From Microbacterium testaceum (lineage in GTDB: Bacteria; Actinomycetota; Actinomycetes; Actinomycetales; Microbacteriaceae): a stretch of DNA of 64,000 bases. Numbering within the stretch: position 1 is the first letter of the stretch; each line of letters starts with the position of its first letter. Where the stretch lies: assembly GCF_003075375.1 (NCBI RefSeq), contig NZ_QDFT01000011.1:1-64000 (forward strand), given 5' to 3'. A program made the translations under genes and the position numbers. Under the pieces are notes generated by a model. The model worked only from the letters and a program-made list of their open reading frames with translations. It was not told where the DNA came from and did no database searches. Positions 18,135-26,993 of this stretch are shown in pieces.

Positions 18135-18932
18135 ATGGTCAACCTGTCCCGTCTCATCTCCCTCGCCTCGAAGGCCGTCGACAAGGCCTCGTCGTCGCAG
18201 CGTGCGAACCCGTCGCAGGGAGGTCGCGACTGGCGCGACGTCGTCCGCTCCGCCGCCGACGCGGTGACCGGGGACCGTCGAAACGACGCACCCCCGGCGC
18301 ACTCGCGTCCCGCGGCGCCGGGCCGCTACGCCCCGCCCGCCTCCGGCCGGACGGCCGTGTCCGCCGAGGACCGCGCCGCGATCGCCCGCTACGACTACCT
18401 GCTGCGCACGGCCGACCCCGACCGCATCGAGCAGATGCACCGCGAGGCCTTCGCCCGGCTCACCCCCGCCCAGCGCGCGCACGTCAAAGAGCGGATGGAT
18501 GCCGAGTTCTCGGCCCACGAGCGTCCGCGCTCGGACGCACCCGACGACCTCGCGCGCACCGCGGCGCGCGCCGAGGCCACGCGACCGGGACGCCTGTCGC
18601 AGCTGTTCGCGCGCGCCGGGAGGACCGGGCTGATCGGGGCCGGCGTGGTCGGTGCGGGCGGGCTGCTGGCCGCGGTGGCCGGCGGTGCGGTCGTCAGCGC
18701 CGTCGCGGCACCGCTGCTGGCGCAGGCCGGGCAGATGGGCGTGGACTTCGCGGGTCTCGCCGAGGGCGTCGACCTGGAGGCCCTGGCATCCGGTGTCGAC
18801 CTCGGCGCCGCGGGCGAGTGGGCCGGGGGAGCACAGGACGCCGTCTCGGGCGTCGGCGACCAGGTGAGCGGGTTCGGCGAGCAGCTGTCGAACCTCGACA
18901 TCCCGGGCTTCGGCGACTTCCTGGGACGCTGA
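18135..18932 (+). CDS. Riboswitch-controlled membrane protein of unknown function
   Basis: A 265-residue protein. Residues 1-100 are basic and low in complexity. About residues 72-130 form a helical region with YDYLLRTADPDRIEQMHREAF and LTPAQRAHVKERMDAEF. A long Gly/Ala/Val hydrophobic stretch near residues 165-200 (GLIGAGVVGAGGLLAAVAGG) can cross the membrane, and the tail ends LDIPGFGDFLGR. It is not a TerC, MntP or P-type ATPase sequence, the usual genes under this riboswitch. ATG 18135 follows GAGAGG by 7 bases. A role in manganese handling is inferred only from the riboswitch. Confidence 0.75.
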   Translation: MVNLSRLISLASKAVDKASSSQRANPSQGGRDWRDVVRSAADAVTGDRRNDAPPAHSRPAAPGRYAPPASGRTAVSAEDRAAIARYDYLLRTADPDRIEQMHREAFARLTPAQRAHVKERMDAEFSAHERPRSDAPDDLARTAARAEATRPGRLSQLFARAGRTGLIGAGVVGAGGLLAAVAGGAVVSAVAAPLLAQAGQMGVDFAGLAEGVDLEALASGVDLGAAGEWAGGAQDAVSGVGDQVSGFGEQLSNLDIPGFGDFLGR

Positions 18933-18940
18933 CGCCCGTC

Positions 18941-18969
18941 GCGGGTGGGCGGGAGGCCCGCCCGCCCGC
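18941..18969. terminator. Convergent terminator hairpin
   Basis: 13-bp GC stem (18941-18953 with 18957-18969, one G-T pair) with a 3-base loop, in the 39-base gap between converging genes ending at 18932 and 18972. Confidence 0.65.
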
Positions 18970-18971
18970 GG

Positions 18972-19421
18972 CTAGTCCGCCGCGCGGACCGGAAGACCGG
19001 TGTCGGGCCGACCGTCCTGCTGGGGGCCGATCCCGCGTGGCTGGAACGTGTTGACCATCGCGTGGGCCGCGCGCTCGAGATAGTCCCAGAGGGGCGCTTC
19101 GAGGGCCGGCGGAAGCGCGATCTCGTCGACGGCGGCGCGCATGTGCGCGAGCCACCGGTCGCGGGCGTCGGGATCGACGTGGAACGGCATGTGCCGCATG
19201 CGCAGCCGCGGGTGGCCGCGGGTCTCGCCGTAGGTGGTCGGCCCGCCCCAGTACTGCGCGAGGAAGAGCGTCAGACGCTCGGCGGCGGGACCCAGGTCTT
19301 CTTCGGGGTACATGGGCTTGAGCACCTCGTCCACGGCGACGCCGCGGTAGAACGCGTCCACCAGGCGACGGAACGTGTCCATGCCGCCCACCTGGTCATA
19401 GAAGCTGATCGGCTCGCTCAC
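18972..19421 (-). CDS. Truncated haemoglobin (group II, trHbO-like)
   Basis: A 149-residue globin. YDQVGGMDTFRRLVDAFYRGVAVDEVL gives the GG turn and B helix; the proximal histidine is in RGHPRLRMRHMPF near residue 75, and the C-terminal H helix holds WDYLERAAHAMVN. The positions of Tyr and Trp (FYRGV, WGGP) resemble group II proteins that bind O2 and NO and protect respiration. The GTG start overlaps the stop of the mscS-like gene as GTGA, so the pair is co-translated. Conserved in actinobacteria as GlbO. Confidence 0.9.
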   Translation of the reverse strand: MSEPISFYDQVGGMDTFRRLVDAFYRGVAVDEVLKPMYPEEDLGPAAERLTLFLAQYWGGPTTYGETRGHPRLRMRHMPFHVDPDARDRWLAHMRAAVDEIALPPALEAPLWDYLERAAHAMVNTFQPRGIGPQQDGRPDTGLPVRAAD

Positions 19422-20656
19422 GGGTGGTCCCCTTCGTCGGCGCGCACCGCGGGGGGCGTGGGCTTGGGGGTGTCGGCACCGGGCAGCTCGACAGCGGTGG
19501 TGGGCGCCGCGTCGCGCATGGTCTTCTTCGTGACCGGCTTCGCGGGCTCGTCCTCGGGCGTCTCGTCCCCTTGTGCGGCGGCGGATGCCTTCGGGCGGCG
19601 ACGCGGACGCCACACGGGCCGCTCGGCACCCGAGGGCAGTGCGGTCTCCTTCGTCTGCGGCGGGTGGGCGCCGCGGATGCTCTGCGCCCCCTCGGCGCCG
19701 GTCAGGACGATCGAGTTGAGGTGCGGCAGGGCGATGCCGAGCTCGTCGATCGCGCGCTTGAGGCGGGCGCGCAGTTCGCGGGCGACGTCGTCCTTGGCGC
19801 TGGATCGGGTCTTCATGACGAGGCGGATGACCAGGGCGTCGCCGCTGATCGACTCCAACCCCCAGATCTCGGGCTGCTCGATGATGCGCGAGCGCCACTT
19901 GTTCTCTTTGGCCATGGTCTTCGCGGCCGACAGCATGGCCTTCTCGACGTCGTCGATATCGGCGTCGGTCGGGACGGCGAGGTCGATGATGACGCGCGAC
20001 CACCCCTGCGACATGTTGCCGATGCGGGTGATCTCTCCGTTGCGGACGTACCAGAGCGTCCCGTTCACGTCTCGCACGTGCGTGATGCGAACGCTGACGA
20101 ACTCGACGATGCCCGTCGCCAGGCCCAGGTCGACGACGTCGCCGATACCGATCTGGTCCTCGGCGACGATGAAGATCCCGTTCAGCACGTCCTTGACGAT
20201 GTTCTGCGCGCCGAAGCCCAGACCGGCACCGACCGCCGCGGTGAGCAGAGTGAGGGATGCCAGGGCGTCGGGGGCGACGATCGAGGCCACCCACACGAGG
20301 GCCACGATGACGAGCACCACGTTGACGATGTTCTGCAGGATCGTGCCGAGCGTGCGGGTGCGCTGCACGAGACGCACCGCGCTCAGCGGTGAGCGGTCGA
20401 GGGCCTGGGTGTCGTCGACGCGCGCCTTGCTCTTGGCGCCGTTGACGATGCGATCGACGACGCGGCGGATGATCACGCGCAGGATCCAGGCGGCGACGGC
20501 GATGCCGATGATCACGCCGAGCACCTTCAGCATGGTGCCGCCGAAGCTGAGCAGCTGACCGCCCAACCAACTCAGGTTGTCGGGGTTGGTCAGGTCGGCG
20601 GGAGACGTGATGGTCGGCGTCGGACTCGGGTCGGGGGTTTCGGCGAGGACAGACAT
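19418..20656 (-). CDS. MscS-family mechanosensitive ion channel
   Basis: A 412-residue channel. After a short Pro/Thr-rich N-terminus there is a helix near residues 37-58, another near 105-127, and the pore helix near 130-155 with GAGLGFGAQNIVKDVLNGIFIV, the MscS signature. The beta domain follows (DQIGIGDVVDLG, TLWYVRNGEI). The last 100 residues are a charged Pro/Ala/Lys tail absent from E. coli MscS. It opens under membrane tension in osmotic downshock. ATG 20656 lies 8 bases after TAGTCT, a leaderless start, so the longer open frame is not used. Last codons overlap the globin gene. Confidence 0.9.
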   Translation of the reverse strand: MSVLAETPDPSPTPTITSPADLTNPDNLSWLGGQLLSFGGTMLKVLGVIIGIAVAAWILRVIIRRVVDRIVNGAKSKARVDDTQALDRSPLSAVRLVQRTRTLGTILQNIVNVVLVIVALVWVASIVAPDALASLTLLTAAVGAGLGFGAQNIVKDVLNGIFIVAEDQIGIGDVVDLGLATGIVEFVSVRITHVRDVNGTLWYVRNGEITRIGNMSQGWSRVIIDLAVPTDADIDDVEKAMLSAAKTMAKENKWRSRIIEQPEIWGLESISGDALVIRLVMKTRSSAKDDVARELRARLKRAIDELGIALPHLNSIVLTGAEGAQSIRGAHPPQTKETALPSGAERPVWRPRRRPKASAAAQGDETPEDEPAKPVTKKTMRDAAPTTAVELPGADTPKPTPPAVRADEGDHP

Positions 20657-20663
20657 CCGTTTC

Positions 20664-20669
20664 AGACTA
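20664..20669 (-). promoter_or_regulatory. -10 box of leaderless mscS-like gene
   Basis: TAGTCT on the minus strand ends 8 bases before ATG 20656; it decides between the short and longer open frames. Confidence 0.45.
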
Positions 20670-20718
20670 ACGAGCGAACCCTCGGCGCCGGCTGAACACC
20701 CCGGCGCCTGTCCGGAAC

Positions 20719-20756
20719 GACGGATGCCCCCTCCCGGTGGGGCGAGGGCATCCGTC
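20719..20756 (-). terminator. Terminator after pepN
   Basis: Perfect 11-bp stem (20719-20729 with 20746-20756) starting 12 bases after the pepN stop. The arms carry GGATGCC and GGCATCC. Confidence 0.65.
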
Positions 20757-20767
20757 ATTCGGTGTTC

Positions 20768-23317
20768 TTACTGCGCGTCGCGCTCCTGCACGGCGAGCGC
20801 CCGCTCGACACCGGCGAGGTTCTCGCCGACCAGGCGGCGGAGCGCCGGCGCGGCGTCCTTGTGCTGCGACAGCCACGAACGCGTCGCGTCGCGCAGCGCC
20901 GTGTTCGCCAGAGCCGCAGGGTAGAGCCCCACGATGAGGTAGTTCGCGATCTGGTAGCTGCGCGACTCCCAGATGGGCAGCAGCATGGCGAAGTACGGCT
21001 CGACGAAGTCGGCCAGCACCCCGACCGTCGTCGGGTTCGTGAACCCGGCGGCCGTCGAGCGCACGATCGTGTTGGGCGCGTCCGCGCGGGCGATGAGCGA
21101 GTCCCACGCCTGCTGCTTGGCCTCGTGCGACGGCAGCGACGCCTTCGCCATGGCGGCGAACTCGCCGCCCTTGGCCGTGTTGTCGGCGGCGCGCGCCTGG
21201 TCGATGTCGGCGGAGGTGACGACGCCCGACGCGGCGAGCGAGACGAGCAGCTGCCACGACAGGTCGGTGTCGATCTCGAGCCCGTCGAGCGACAGCGTGC
21301 CGTCGCGCAGCGCCTTCACGGTCTCGGCGTGCGCCGGCGTGGACGCCGCCGAGGCGAACGCCGTGACGAACTGCAGCTGGCTGTCGCTGCCGGCCTCGGC
21401 CGCCTGAGCCAGCTCCCACAGGCCGTCGGCGACCCGTGCACGCGCCGCGTCGCGGGTCGCCGGGGCGACGTACGAGTTCGCCGCCTGCTGCAGCTGCGCC
21501 AGCGTCGTGCGAACGGTCGTCGACTCGGTCTCGGAGCCGATGTTGCGCAGCACGAGGTCGAGGTAATCGGTCGCCGAGGCCTCGGCATCCCGCGTCTGAT
21601 CCCAGGCCGCACCCCACACGAGCGAGCGCGCGAGCGGGTCGGAGATGTCCTTCAGGTGGGCGATCGCGGTGGCCAGCGAGCGCTCGTCGAGGCGGATCTT
21701 GGCGTACGCGAGGTCGTCGTCGTTGAGCAGCACGAGGTCGGGGCGACGGATGCCGCGCAGCTCGGCGACCTCGGTGCGGTCGCCGTCCACGTCGAGCTCG
21801 ATGTGGTGGACGCGCTCGAGCGCGCCGGCGTCGTTCAGCGAGTAGAAGCCGATGCCGAGGCGGTGGGGACGGATCGTGGGGTAGTCGCTGGGCGCGGTCT
21901 GCACGATCGCGAAGCGCGAGATGGTGCCGTCGGCCCCCTCTTCGATCAGCGGAGTGAGCGTGTTGACGCCCGCGGTCTCGAGCCACTTCTTGGCCCAATC
22001 ACCGAGGTCACGGCCGCTCGTGGCCTCGAGCTCGGCGAGCAGGTCGCCCACCTCGGTGTTCGACCACTGGTGCTTCTGGAAGTACGCGCCGACCCCGGCG
22101 AAGAACTGCTCGATGCCGACCCACGCGGCGAGCTGCTTGAGGACCGACCCGCCCTTCGCGTAGGTGATGCCGTCGAAGTTGACCTGCACGTCCTCGAGAT
22201 CGTTGATCTCGGCGACCACGGGGTGCGTCGAGGGCAGCTGGTCCTGACGGTAGGCCCAGGTCTTCTCCATCGCGTTGAAGGTCGTCCAGGCGGCCTCCCA
22301 CTCGGTGGCCTCGGCGGTGGCGATCGTCGACGCCCACTCGGCGAACGACTCGTTCAGCCACAGGTCGTTCCACCACTTCATGGTGACCAGGTCGCCGAAC
22401 CACATGTGCGCCAGCTCGTGCAGGATCGTCACGACGCGGCGCTCCTTGACGGCATCCGTCACCTTGGAGCGGAACACGTACGTCTCGGTGAAGGTCACCG
22501 CACCGGCGTTCTCCATCGCGCCCGCGTTGAACTCGGGGACGAAGAGCTGGTCGTACTTGGCGAAGGGGTAGGGGAAGCCGAACTTCTGCTCGAAGTAGGC
22601 GAAGCCCTGACGGGTCTTCTCGAAGACGTAGTCGGCGTCGAGGTACTGCCACAGGCTCTTGCGGGCGAAGACGCCGAGCGGGATCACGCGGCCGTCGGCG
22701 CTGGTCAGCTCGCTGTAGGTGGCCTCGTAGGGGCCGGCGACGAGGGCGGTGATGTACGACGAGATGCGCGGCGTCGCGGGGAAGTCCCAGCGCGCGGCGT
22801 CGCCCTCGAGCGCGACGGGCTCGGGGGTGGGGGAGTTGGAGACGACCTTCCACCGCGCGGGCGCCGTGACCGAGAAGGTGAAGGCGGCCTTGAGGTCGGG
22901 CTGCTCGAAGACCGTGAAGACGCGACGCGAGTCGGGCACCTCGAACTGCGAGTAGAGGTAGACCTCGCCGTCGACGGGGTCGACGAAGCGGTGCAGTCCC
23001 TCACCCGTGTTCGTGTACTCGCAGTCGGCCTCGACGACGAGCTCGTTCGAGGCGTCGAGCCCGTCGAGCGCGATCCGCGAGTCGGCGAAGACGACCGAGG
23101 GGTCGAGCTCACGACCGTTCAGCGTGACGCTGTGCACGTCGCGCGCGATGAGGTCGATGAAGGTGGACGCTCCCTCGGTGGCGGCGAAGGTGACGACCGT
23201 CCGCGACGAGAACACCTCGTCTCCGCGGGTCAGGTCGAGCTGCACGTGGTACTCGTGCGTGTCGACGATCGCGCGGCGCTCCTGCGCCTCGATGCGGGTC
23301 AGGTTCTCTCCTGGCAC
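20768..23317 (-). CDS. pepN: Aminopeptidase N (M1 metallopeptidase)
   Basis: Zinc aminopeptidase that trims N-terminal residues from peptides in the cytosol. GAMEN substrate motif in FNAGAMENAGAVTF near residue 252, zinc site HELAHMWFGDL near residue 289 with the third ligand in WLNESFAEW 18 residues on, and the transition-state Tyr in the DGITYAKGG region near residue 375. The ERAP1-like C-terminal helical domain completes 849 residues. GTG 23317 (VPGENLTRIEAQERR) is preferred: it matches family N-termini and has GGGAG 8 bases before it. A longer frame to 23407 has no ribosome site. Monocistronic, with a terminator. Confidence 0.95.
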   Translation of the reverse strand: MPGENLTRIEAQERRAIVDTHEYHVQLDLTRGDEVFSSRTVVTFAATEGASTFIDLIARDVHSVTLNGRELDPSVVFADSRIALDGLDASNELVVEADCEYTNTGEGLHRFVDPVDGEVYLYSQFEVPDSRRVFTVFEQPDLKAAFTFSVTAPARWKVVSNSPTPEPVALEGDAARWDFPATPRISSYITALVAGPYEATYSELTSADGRVIPLGVFARKSLWQYLDADYVFEKTRQGFAYFEQKFGFPYPFAKYDQLFVPEFNAGAMENAGAVTFTETYVFRSKVTDAVKERRVVTILHELAHMWFGDLVTMKWWNDLWLNESFAEWASTIATAEATEWEAAWTTFNAMEKTWAYRQDQLPSTHPVVAEINDLEDVQVNFDGITYAKGGSVLKQLAAWVGIEQFFAGVGAYFQKHQWSNTEVGDLLAELEATSGRDLGDWAKKWLETAGVNTLTPLIEEGADGTISRFAIVQTAPSDYPTIRPHRLGIGFYSLNDAGALERVHHIELDVDGDRTEVAELRGIRRPDLVLLNDDDLAYAKIRLDERSLATAIAHLKDISDPLARSLVWGAAWDQTRDAEASATDYLDLVLRNIGSETESTTVRTTLAQLQQAANSYVAPATRDAARARVADGLWELAQAAEAGSDSQLQFVTAFASAASTPAHAETVKALRDGTLSLDGLEIDTDLSWQLLVSLAASGVVTSADIDQARAADNTAKGGEFAAMAKASLPSHEAKQQAWDSLIARADAPNTIVRSTAAGFTNPTTVGVLADFVEPYFAMLLPIWESRSYQIANYLIVGLYPAALANTALRDATRSWLSQHKDAAPALRRLVGENLAGVERALAVQERDAQ

Positions 23318-23468
23318 TGGCGTTCTCCCGGGGATGAGGGTGGGATCGTCGCGGATGACGCGCCGGCGTGGGTGACGACGGACGCCGTCGGCGACGACGA
23401 CAACCACATAAGCCTAGTGTCGAGATACCCCCCGTCCAGGCTGTGCGGGCAGGTGCGAAGATGTCTGC

Positions 23469-24656
23469 GTGAGCACGACCGATACGGACACCAGCCCTGA
23501 GACCGTCCTCTACGCCTCGCCCGCGGCGGCATCCGGACCCAAGTGGGTCGAGACGCCCGTCGCGTACGACGGCATCCTCCTCGCCGGTTTCGGCGGGCCC
23601 GAGGGCCAGGACGACGTCATCCCGTTCCTGCGCAATGTGACGCGCGGGCGCGGCATCCCCGATGAGCGCCTCGAAGAGGTCGCTCACCACTACCGTCACT
23701 TCGGCGGCGTCAGCCCCATCAATCAGCACAATCGCGAGCTGAAGGCCGCCCTCGAGGCCGAGATCGCCAAGCGCGGGCTGAACCTTCCCGTCTACTGGGG
23801 CAACCGCAACTGGGAGCCCTACCTCGAAGAGGCCGTCACCGAGGCCGCGCAGGCCGGCGACACCACCCTCATCGCGATCGCGACGAGCGCCTACAGCTCG
23901 TTCTCGAGCTGCCGGCAGTACCGCGAGGACTACGCCCGCGTGCTCGAGGCGACCGGTCTGGGCGAGACGGTGACGATCGACAAGGTCCGTCAGTTCTTCG
24001 ACCACCCCGGCTTCGTCACCACGTTCGTCCGCGGGGTGACGGATGCCGTGTCGGCGTACGTCGCCGAGGGGATCGCCCCCGAGAAGATCCGCGTGCTCTT
24101 CTCGACGCACTCGATCCCCACCGCCGACGCCGAGCGCTCCGGTCCCCGTGACGTGGACTTCGGCGAGGGCGGGGCGTACGAGGCCCAGCACAAGGCCGTC
24201 GCCGCGTTCGTGATGGCCGAGGTGGCCGCGGCCGTCGCCGACGTCGAGTGGGAGCTCGTCTACCAGTCGCGCTCCGGCCCGCCCACCCAGCCCTGGCTCG
24301 AGCCCGACGTCAACGACGTCATCGCCGAGCTCCCCGGCCGCGGAGCCGAGGCCGTGGTGATCGTGCCGCTCGGCTTCGTCAGCGATCACATGGAGGTGCT
24401 CTGGGATCTCGACACCGAGGCGATGGAGGCCGCCGAAGAGGCCGGCATCAAGGCCGTGCGCACCCCCACCCCCGGGATCGACCCCGCCTACGTGTCCGGC
24501 CTGATCGACCTGGTCGAGGAGCGCCTGAACGGCACGCCGAAGGCCGAGCGCCCGCACCTGACCGACCTGGGTCCGTGGTACGACGTCTGCCGCCCCGGGT
24601 GCTGCGAGAACATCCGCGCCGGCTTCAAGCCCGTCGCCGCAGGTCTGCGCCCCTGA
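23469..24656 (+). CDS. hemH: Ferrochelatase (coproporphyrin ferrochelatase type)
   Basis: Inserts Fe2+ into the porphyrin. In actinobacteria the substrate is usually coproporphyrin III and the gene is also called cpfC (family knowledge). The 395-residue protein shows LLAGFGGPEGQDD at the start, the catalytic histidine in LFSTHSIPTADAE near residue 221, and the glutamate in QSRSGPPTQPWLEPDV near residue 270. Cys residues in SSCRQYRE and the CRPGCCENIR tail match the [2Fe-2S] cluster ligands of actinobacterial ferrochelatases. Partner genes of the coproporphyrin route (hemQ, hemY) are not in the window. A terminator follows. Confidence 0.95.
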   Translation: MSTTDTDTSPETVLYASPAAASGPKWVETPVAYDGILLAGFGGPEGQDDVIPFLRNVTRGRGIPDERLEEVAHHYRHFGGVSPINQHNRELKAALEAEIAKRGLNLPVYWGNRNWEPYLEEAVTEAAQAGDTTLIAIATSAYSSFSSCRQYREDYARVLEATGLGETVTIDKVRQFFDHPGFVTTFVRGVTDAVSAYVAEGIAPEKIRVLFSTHSIPTADAERSGPRDVDFGEGGAYEAQHKAVAAFVMAEVAAAVADVEWELVYQSRSGPPTQPWLEPDVNDVIAELPGRGAEAVVIVPLGFVSDHMEVLWDLDTEAMEAAEEAGIKAVRTPTPGIDPAYVSGLIDLVEERLNGTPKAERPHLTDLGPWYDVCRPGCCENIRAGFKPVAAGLRP

Positions 24657-24664
24657 CGACCCGA

Positions 24665-24699
24665 GACGCCGCCCGTCCCCTCGTGGGGCGGGCGGCGTC
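24665..24699 (+). terminator. Terminator after hemH
   Basis: 15-bp GC-rich stem with one bulged T (24665-24680 with 24685-24699) and a TCGT loop, 8 bases after the stop. Confidence 0.7.
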
Positions 24700-24732
24700 G
24701 TCATCCGCGCCCGCCGTGTCGGCGGCCCTCAA

Positions 24733-24738
24733 TAGGAT
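24733..24738 (+). promoter_or_regulatory. -10 box of leaderless rpiB
   Basis: TAGGAT ends 8 bases before ATG 24746. Confidence 0.5.
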
Positions 24739-24745
24739 TGGCCCC

Positions 24746-25288
24746 ATGCGCATCCACCTCGGCACCGATCACGCCGGTCTCGAATTCTCGACCCAAATCC
24801 AGCACCACCTCGCCTCGCAGGGGCACGAGGTCGTCGACCACGGTCCGATCGAGTACGACCCGCTCGACGACTACCCCTCGTTCTGCATCCGCGCGGCGCA
24901 GGCCGTCGTGCGCGACCAGGCGGCGGGCGTCGAGGCCCTGGGCGTCGTGTTCGGCGGCTCGGGCAACGGCGAGCAGATCGCGGCCAACAAGGTGCTGGGC
25001 GTCCGCGCCGCTCTGGTGTGGAACATCTCGACCGCCGAGCTGGCGCGCGAGCACAACGACGCCAACGTCATCTCGATCGGTGCGCGCCAGCACACCTTCG
25101 ACGAGGCCGCGTCCTTCATCGACCGCTTCATCGCGACGCCCTTCTCGGGTGAGGAACGTCACGCCCGCCGCATCGGCCAGCTGGCCGCGTACGAGCAGGA
25201 CGGCGTGCTGCTCCCCGACCCGCGCGCGGGGCACCAGCAGAACACCATGACCGACGCCAGCGACTCGTTCGACCCCGAGGCAGGCTGA
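24746..25288 (+). CDS. rpiB: Ribose-5-phosphate isomerase B
   Basis: Interconverts ribose-5-phosphate and ribulose-5-phosphate in the pentose phosphate pathway. The LacA/RpiB fold is clear: MRIHLGTDHAGLEF with the catalytic-site Asp-His near residues 8-9, GVVFGGSGNGEQIAANK anion hole near residue 70, RAALVWNISTAELAREHNDANV near residue 92 and ISIGARQHT near residue 116. The active-site Cys of E. coli RpiB is replaced by Ser in GGSGNG, as in mycobacterial enzymes that use a glutamate base. 180 residues; the last 25 are a variable tail. Its stop overlaps the nei start by one base. Confidence 0.95.
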   Translation: MRIHLGTDHAGLEFSTQIQHHLASQGHEVVDHGPIEYDPLDDYPSFCIRAAQAVVRDQAAGVEALGVVFGGSGNGEQIAANKVLGVRAALVWNISTAELAREHNDANVISIGARQHTFDEAASFIDRFIATPFSGEERHARRIGQLAAYEQDGVLLPDPRAGHQQNTMTDASDSFDPEAG

Positions 25289-26277
25289 TGCCCGAAGGGC
25301 ATTCCGTCCACCGCATCGCCCGCCAGTTCGAGCGGAACATCGTGGGCCGCACCGTCGCGGCATCCAGTCCCCAGGGGCGGTTCGTCGAGGGCGCGGAGGT
25401 GATCGACGGTCGCGAGGCCGTCGAGGTGCGGGCCGTCGCGAAGCAGATGTTCCTGCGCTTCGACGGTGACGTGTGGCTGCGCGTGCATCTCGGCATGTAC
25501 GGCGCGTGGGACTTTTCGGGCGACGTGTCGGTCGACGCCACCATCGCATCGTCGAACGGCCGGATGGGGCAGACGAACCAGCGCGGCACCGTCGTCGACG
25601 AGGCGATCATGGATGCCGCGGGCGAGAACTCGCTCAGCTCGATCGGGGCCCCACGTCGTTCCCGCGTGCGCATGTCGGAGCAGACCACCGGCCTCGAGGA
25701 GCAGTCCGAGTGGCCTCCGCCGCCCGTGGGTGCGGTGCGCCTGCGCCTGCTGACCGAGACGACGTGCGCCGATCTGCGCGGGCCCACCGCGTGCGTGCTG
25801 CAGACGCCCGACGAGGTGCAGGCCACGATCGACAAGCTCGGACCCGACCCGTTGGTGGACGACCTCGACGAGGGTGAGGAGCGCTTCACCGCGACGGTGA
25901 AGAAGAAGCCCACCCCGATCGGCCTGCTGCTCATGGACCAGGCGGTCGTCAGCGGGATCGGCAACGTCTACCGCGCCGAGATCCTCTTCCGCGCGCGGCA
26001 GAACCCGCACACCCCCGGGCGCGAGGTGCCCGAAGAGGTCGTGCGCGAGATGTGGCGCGACTGGGCGAGGCTGCTGCCCATCGGCGTCGAGACCGGTCAG
26101 ATGATGACGATGGACGACCTCGACCCGGCCGCCTACCGCCGCGCGATGGCGCGTCGCGCCGACCGGCACTGGGTCTACCACCGCGAGGGCCTGCCGTGCC
26201 GCGTGTGCGGGACGGCGATCGTGATGGAAGAGGCGGCGGGGCGCAAGCTCTACTGGTGCCCGAACTGCCAGGCGTGA
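25288..26277 (+). CDS. nei: Fpg/Nei-family DNA glycosylase (endonuclease VIII-like)
   Basis: Removes oxidised bases and cuts the abasic strand. The N-terminal Pro2-Glu3 catalytic pair is present (MPEGHSVHRIA), with the conserved Lys in VAKQMFLRF near residue 54 and LRVHLGMYG after it. The helix-two-turn-helix includes QAVVSGIGNVYRAEILFRA near residue 225. A C4 zinc finger ends the protein: CRVC and CPNC near residues 306 and 326. Family starts MPEGH are Nei-like rather than Fpg-like. An uncommon 70-residue hydrophilic insertion (about residues 80-148) interrupts the beta-sandwich. 329 residues; translationally coupled to rpiB. Confidence 0.92.
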   Translation: MPEGHSVHRIARQFERNIVGRTVAASSPQGRFVEGAEVIDGREAVEVRAVAKQMFLRFDGDVWLRVHLGMYGAWDFSGDVSVDATIASSNGRMGQTNQRGTVVDEAIMDAAGENSLSSIGAPRRSRVRMSEQTTGLEEQSEWPPPPVGAVRLRLLTETTCADLRGPTACVLQTPDEVQATIDKLGPDPLVDDLDEGEERFTATVKKKPTPIGLLLMDQAVVSGIGNVYRAEILFRARQNPHTPGREVPEEVVREMWRDWARLLPIGVETGQMMTMDDLDPAAYRRAMARRADRHWVYHREGLPCRVCGTAIVMEEAAGRKLYWCPNCQA

Positions 26278-26357
26278 CGGGCTGATCCCTGCGGAGGCAC
26301 CGACCCCGTCGCGTATCTCGGGCCGCCGGACCGGTCGAAGCGATCGCGGGGGCGTTC

Positions 26358-26363
26358 TAGGCT
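26358..26363 (+). promoter_or_regulatory. -10 box of leaderless PaiB-like gene
   Basis: TAGGCT ends 7 bases before GTG 26370. Confidence 0.5.
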
Positions 26364-26369
26364 GATCCG

Positions 26370-26993
26370 GTGCGCCAGAACCCCAGCTTCGCCCTGACCG
26401 ACGTCGGCGAGATCCGCCGGCTCATCGACCTGAGCCCGTGGGTGACGCTCGTCAGCCACACCGACGACGGCCTCGTCGCCTCGCACTACGCCGTCATGCT
26501 CGACGACTCCCGCGACGACCTGACGATCGTGGGTCACGTCGGCAAGCCCGACGACGCGATCCTCGGCCTGGGGGAGCGCGAGCTGATGGTCGTCGTCCAG
26601 GGGCCGCACGGCTACATCACCCCGCGGTGGTACGGCGACGTGCCCGCGGTGCCGACGTGGAACTTCGTGTCGGCGCACCTGTCCGGCATCCCGGAACTGC
26701 TCTCGGCCGACGAGAACCTGCGTGTCCTGGATCGACTGGTCGACCGCTTCGAGGGTCGGGGAGAGGACGCCCGGGGCCTGTACGCGCTGCCGAACGACGC
26801 CGCGTTCGTCGAGCGCCTCGAGCGGGGAACGGTGGGCTTCCGGCTGACGCCGACCCGCGTCACCGCGAAGCGCAAGCTCAGTCAGAACAGGAGCCCCGAG
26901 GTGGTCGAGACCATCATCGCCGGGCTTGAGGAGGGCAATCCGGCCCTCGCTGCCGAGATGCAGCGCGCCGCCGATGCGCGGGTGCGCGCATGA
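26370..26993 (+). CDS. PaiB-like FMN-binding split-barrel protein
   Basis: A 207-residue protein of the FMN-binding negative regulator (PaiB) family. Motifs: VTLVSHTDDGLVASHYAVML near residue 24, GHVGKPDDAI, a VVVQGPHGYITPRWY segment near residue 71 and VPTWNFVSAHLSG near residue 90, all typical of the split barrel. The C-terminal KRKLSQNRSPE block is a family hallmark. Despite the name, most members lack a DNA-binding domain and may act as flavin-dependent enzymes. The next gene (amidohydrolase) starts inside its stop (ATGA), so the two form an operon. Confidence 0.88.
   Translation: MRQNPSFALTDVGEIRRLIDLSPWVTLVSHTDDGLVASHYAVMLDDSRDDLTIVGHVGKPDDAILGLGERELMVVVQGPHGYITPRWYGDVPAVPTWNFVSAHLSGIPELLSADENLRVLDRLVDRFEGRGEDARGLYALPNDAAFVERLERGTVGFRLTPTRVTAKRKLSQNRSPEVVETIIAGLEEGNPALAAEMQRAADARVRA

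Noticed and set aside
18941..18969. Second riboswitch or small RNA after the riboswitch gene
   Set aside because: It is a plain GC stem between convergent genes and best read as a terminator.
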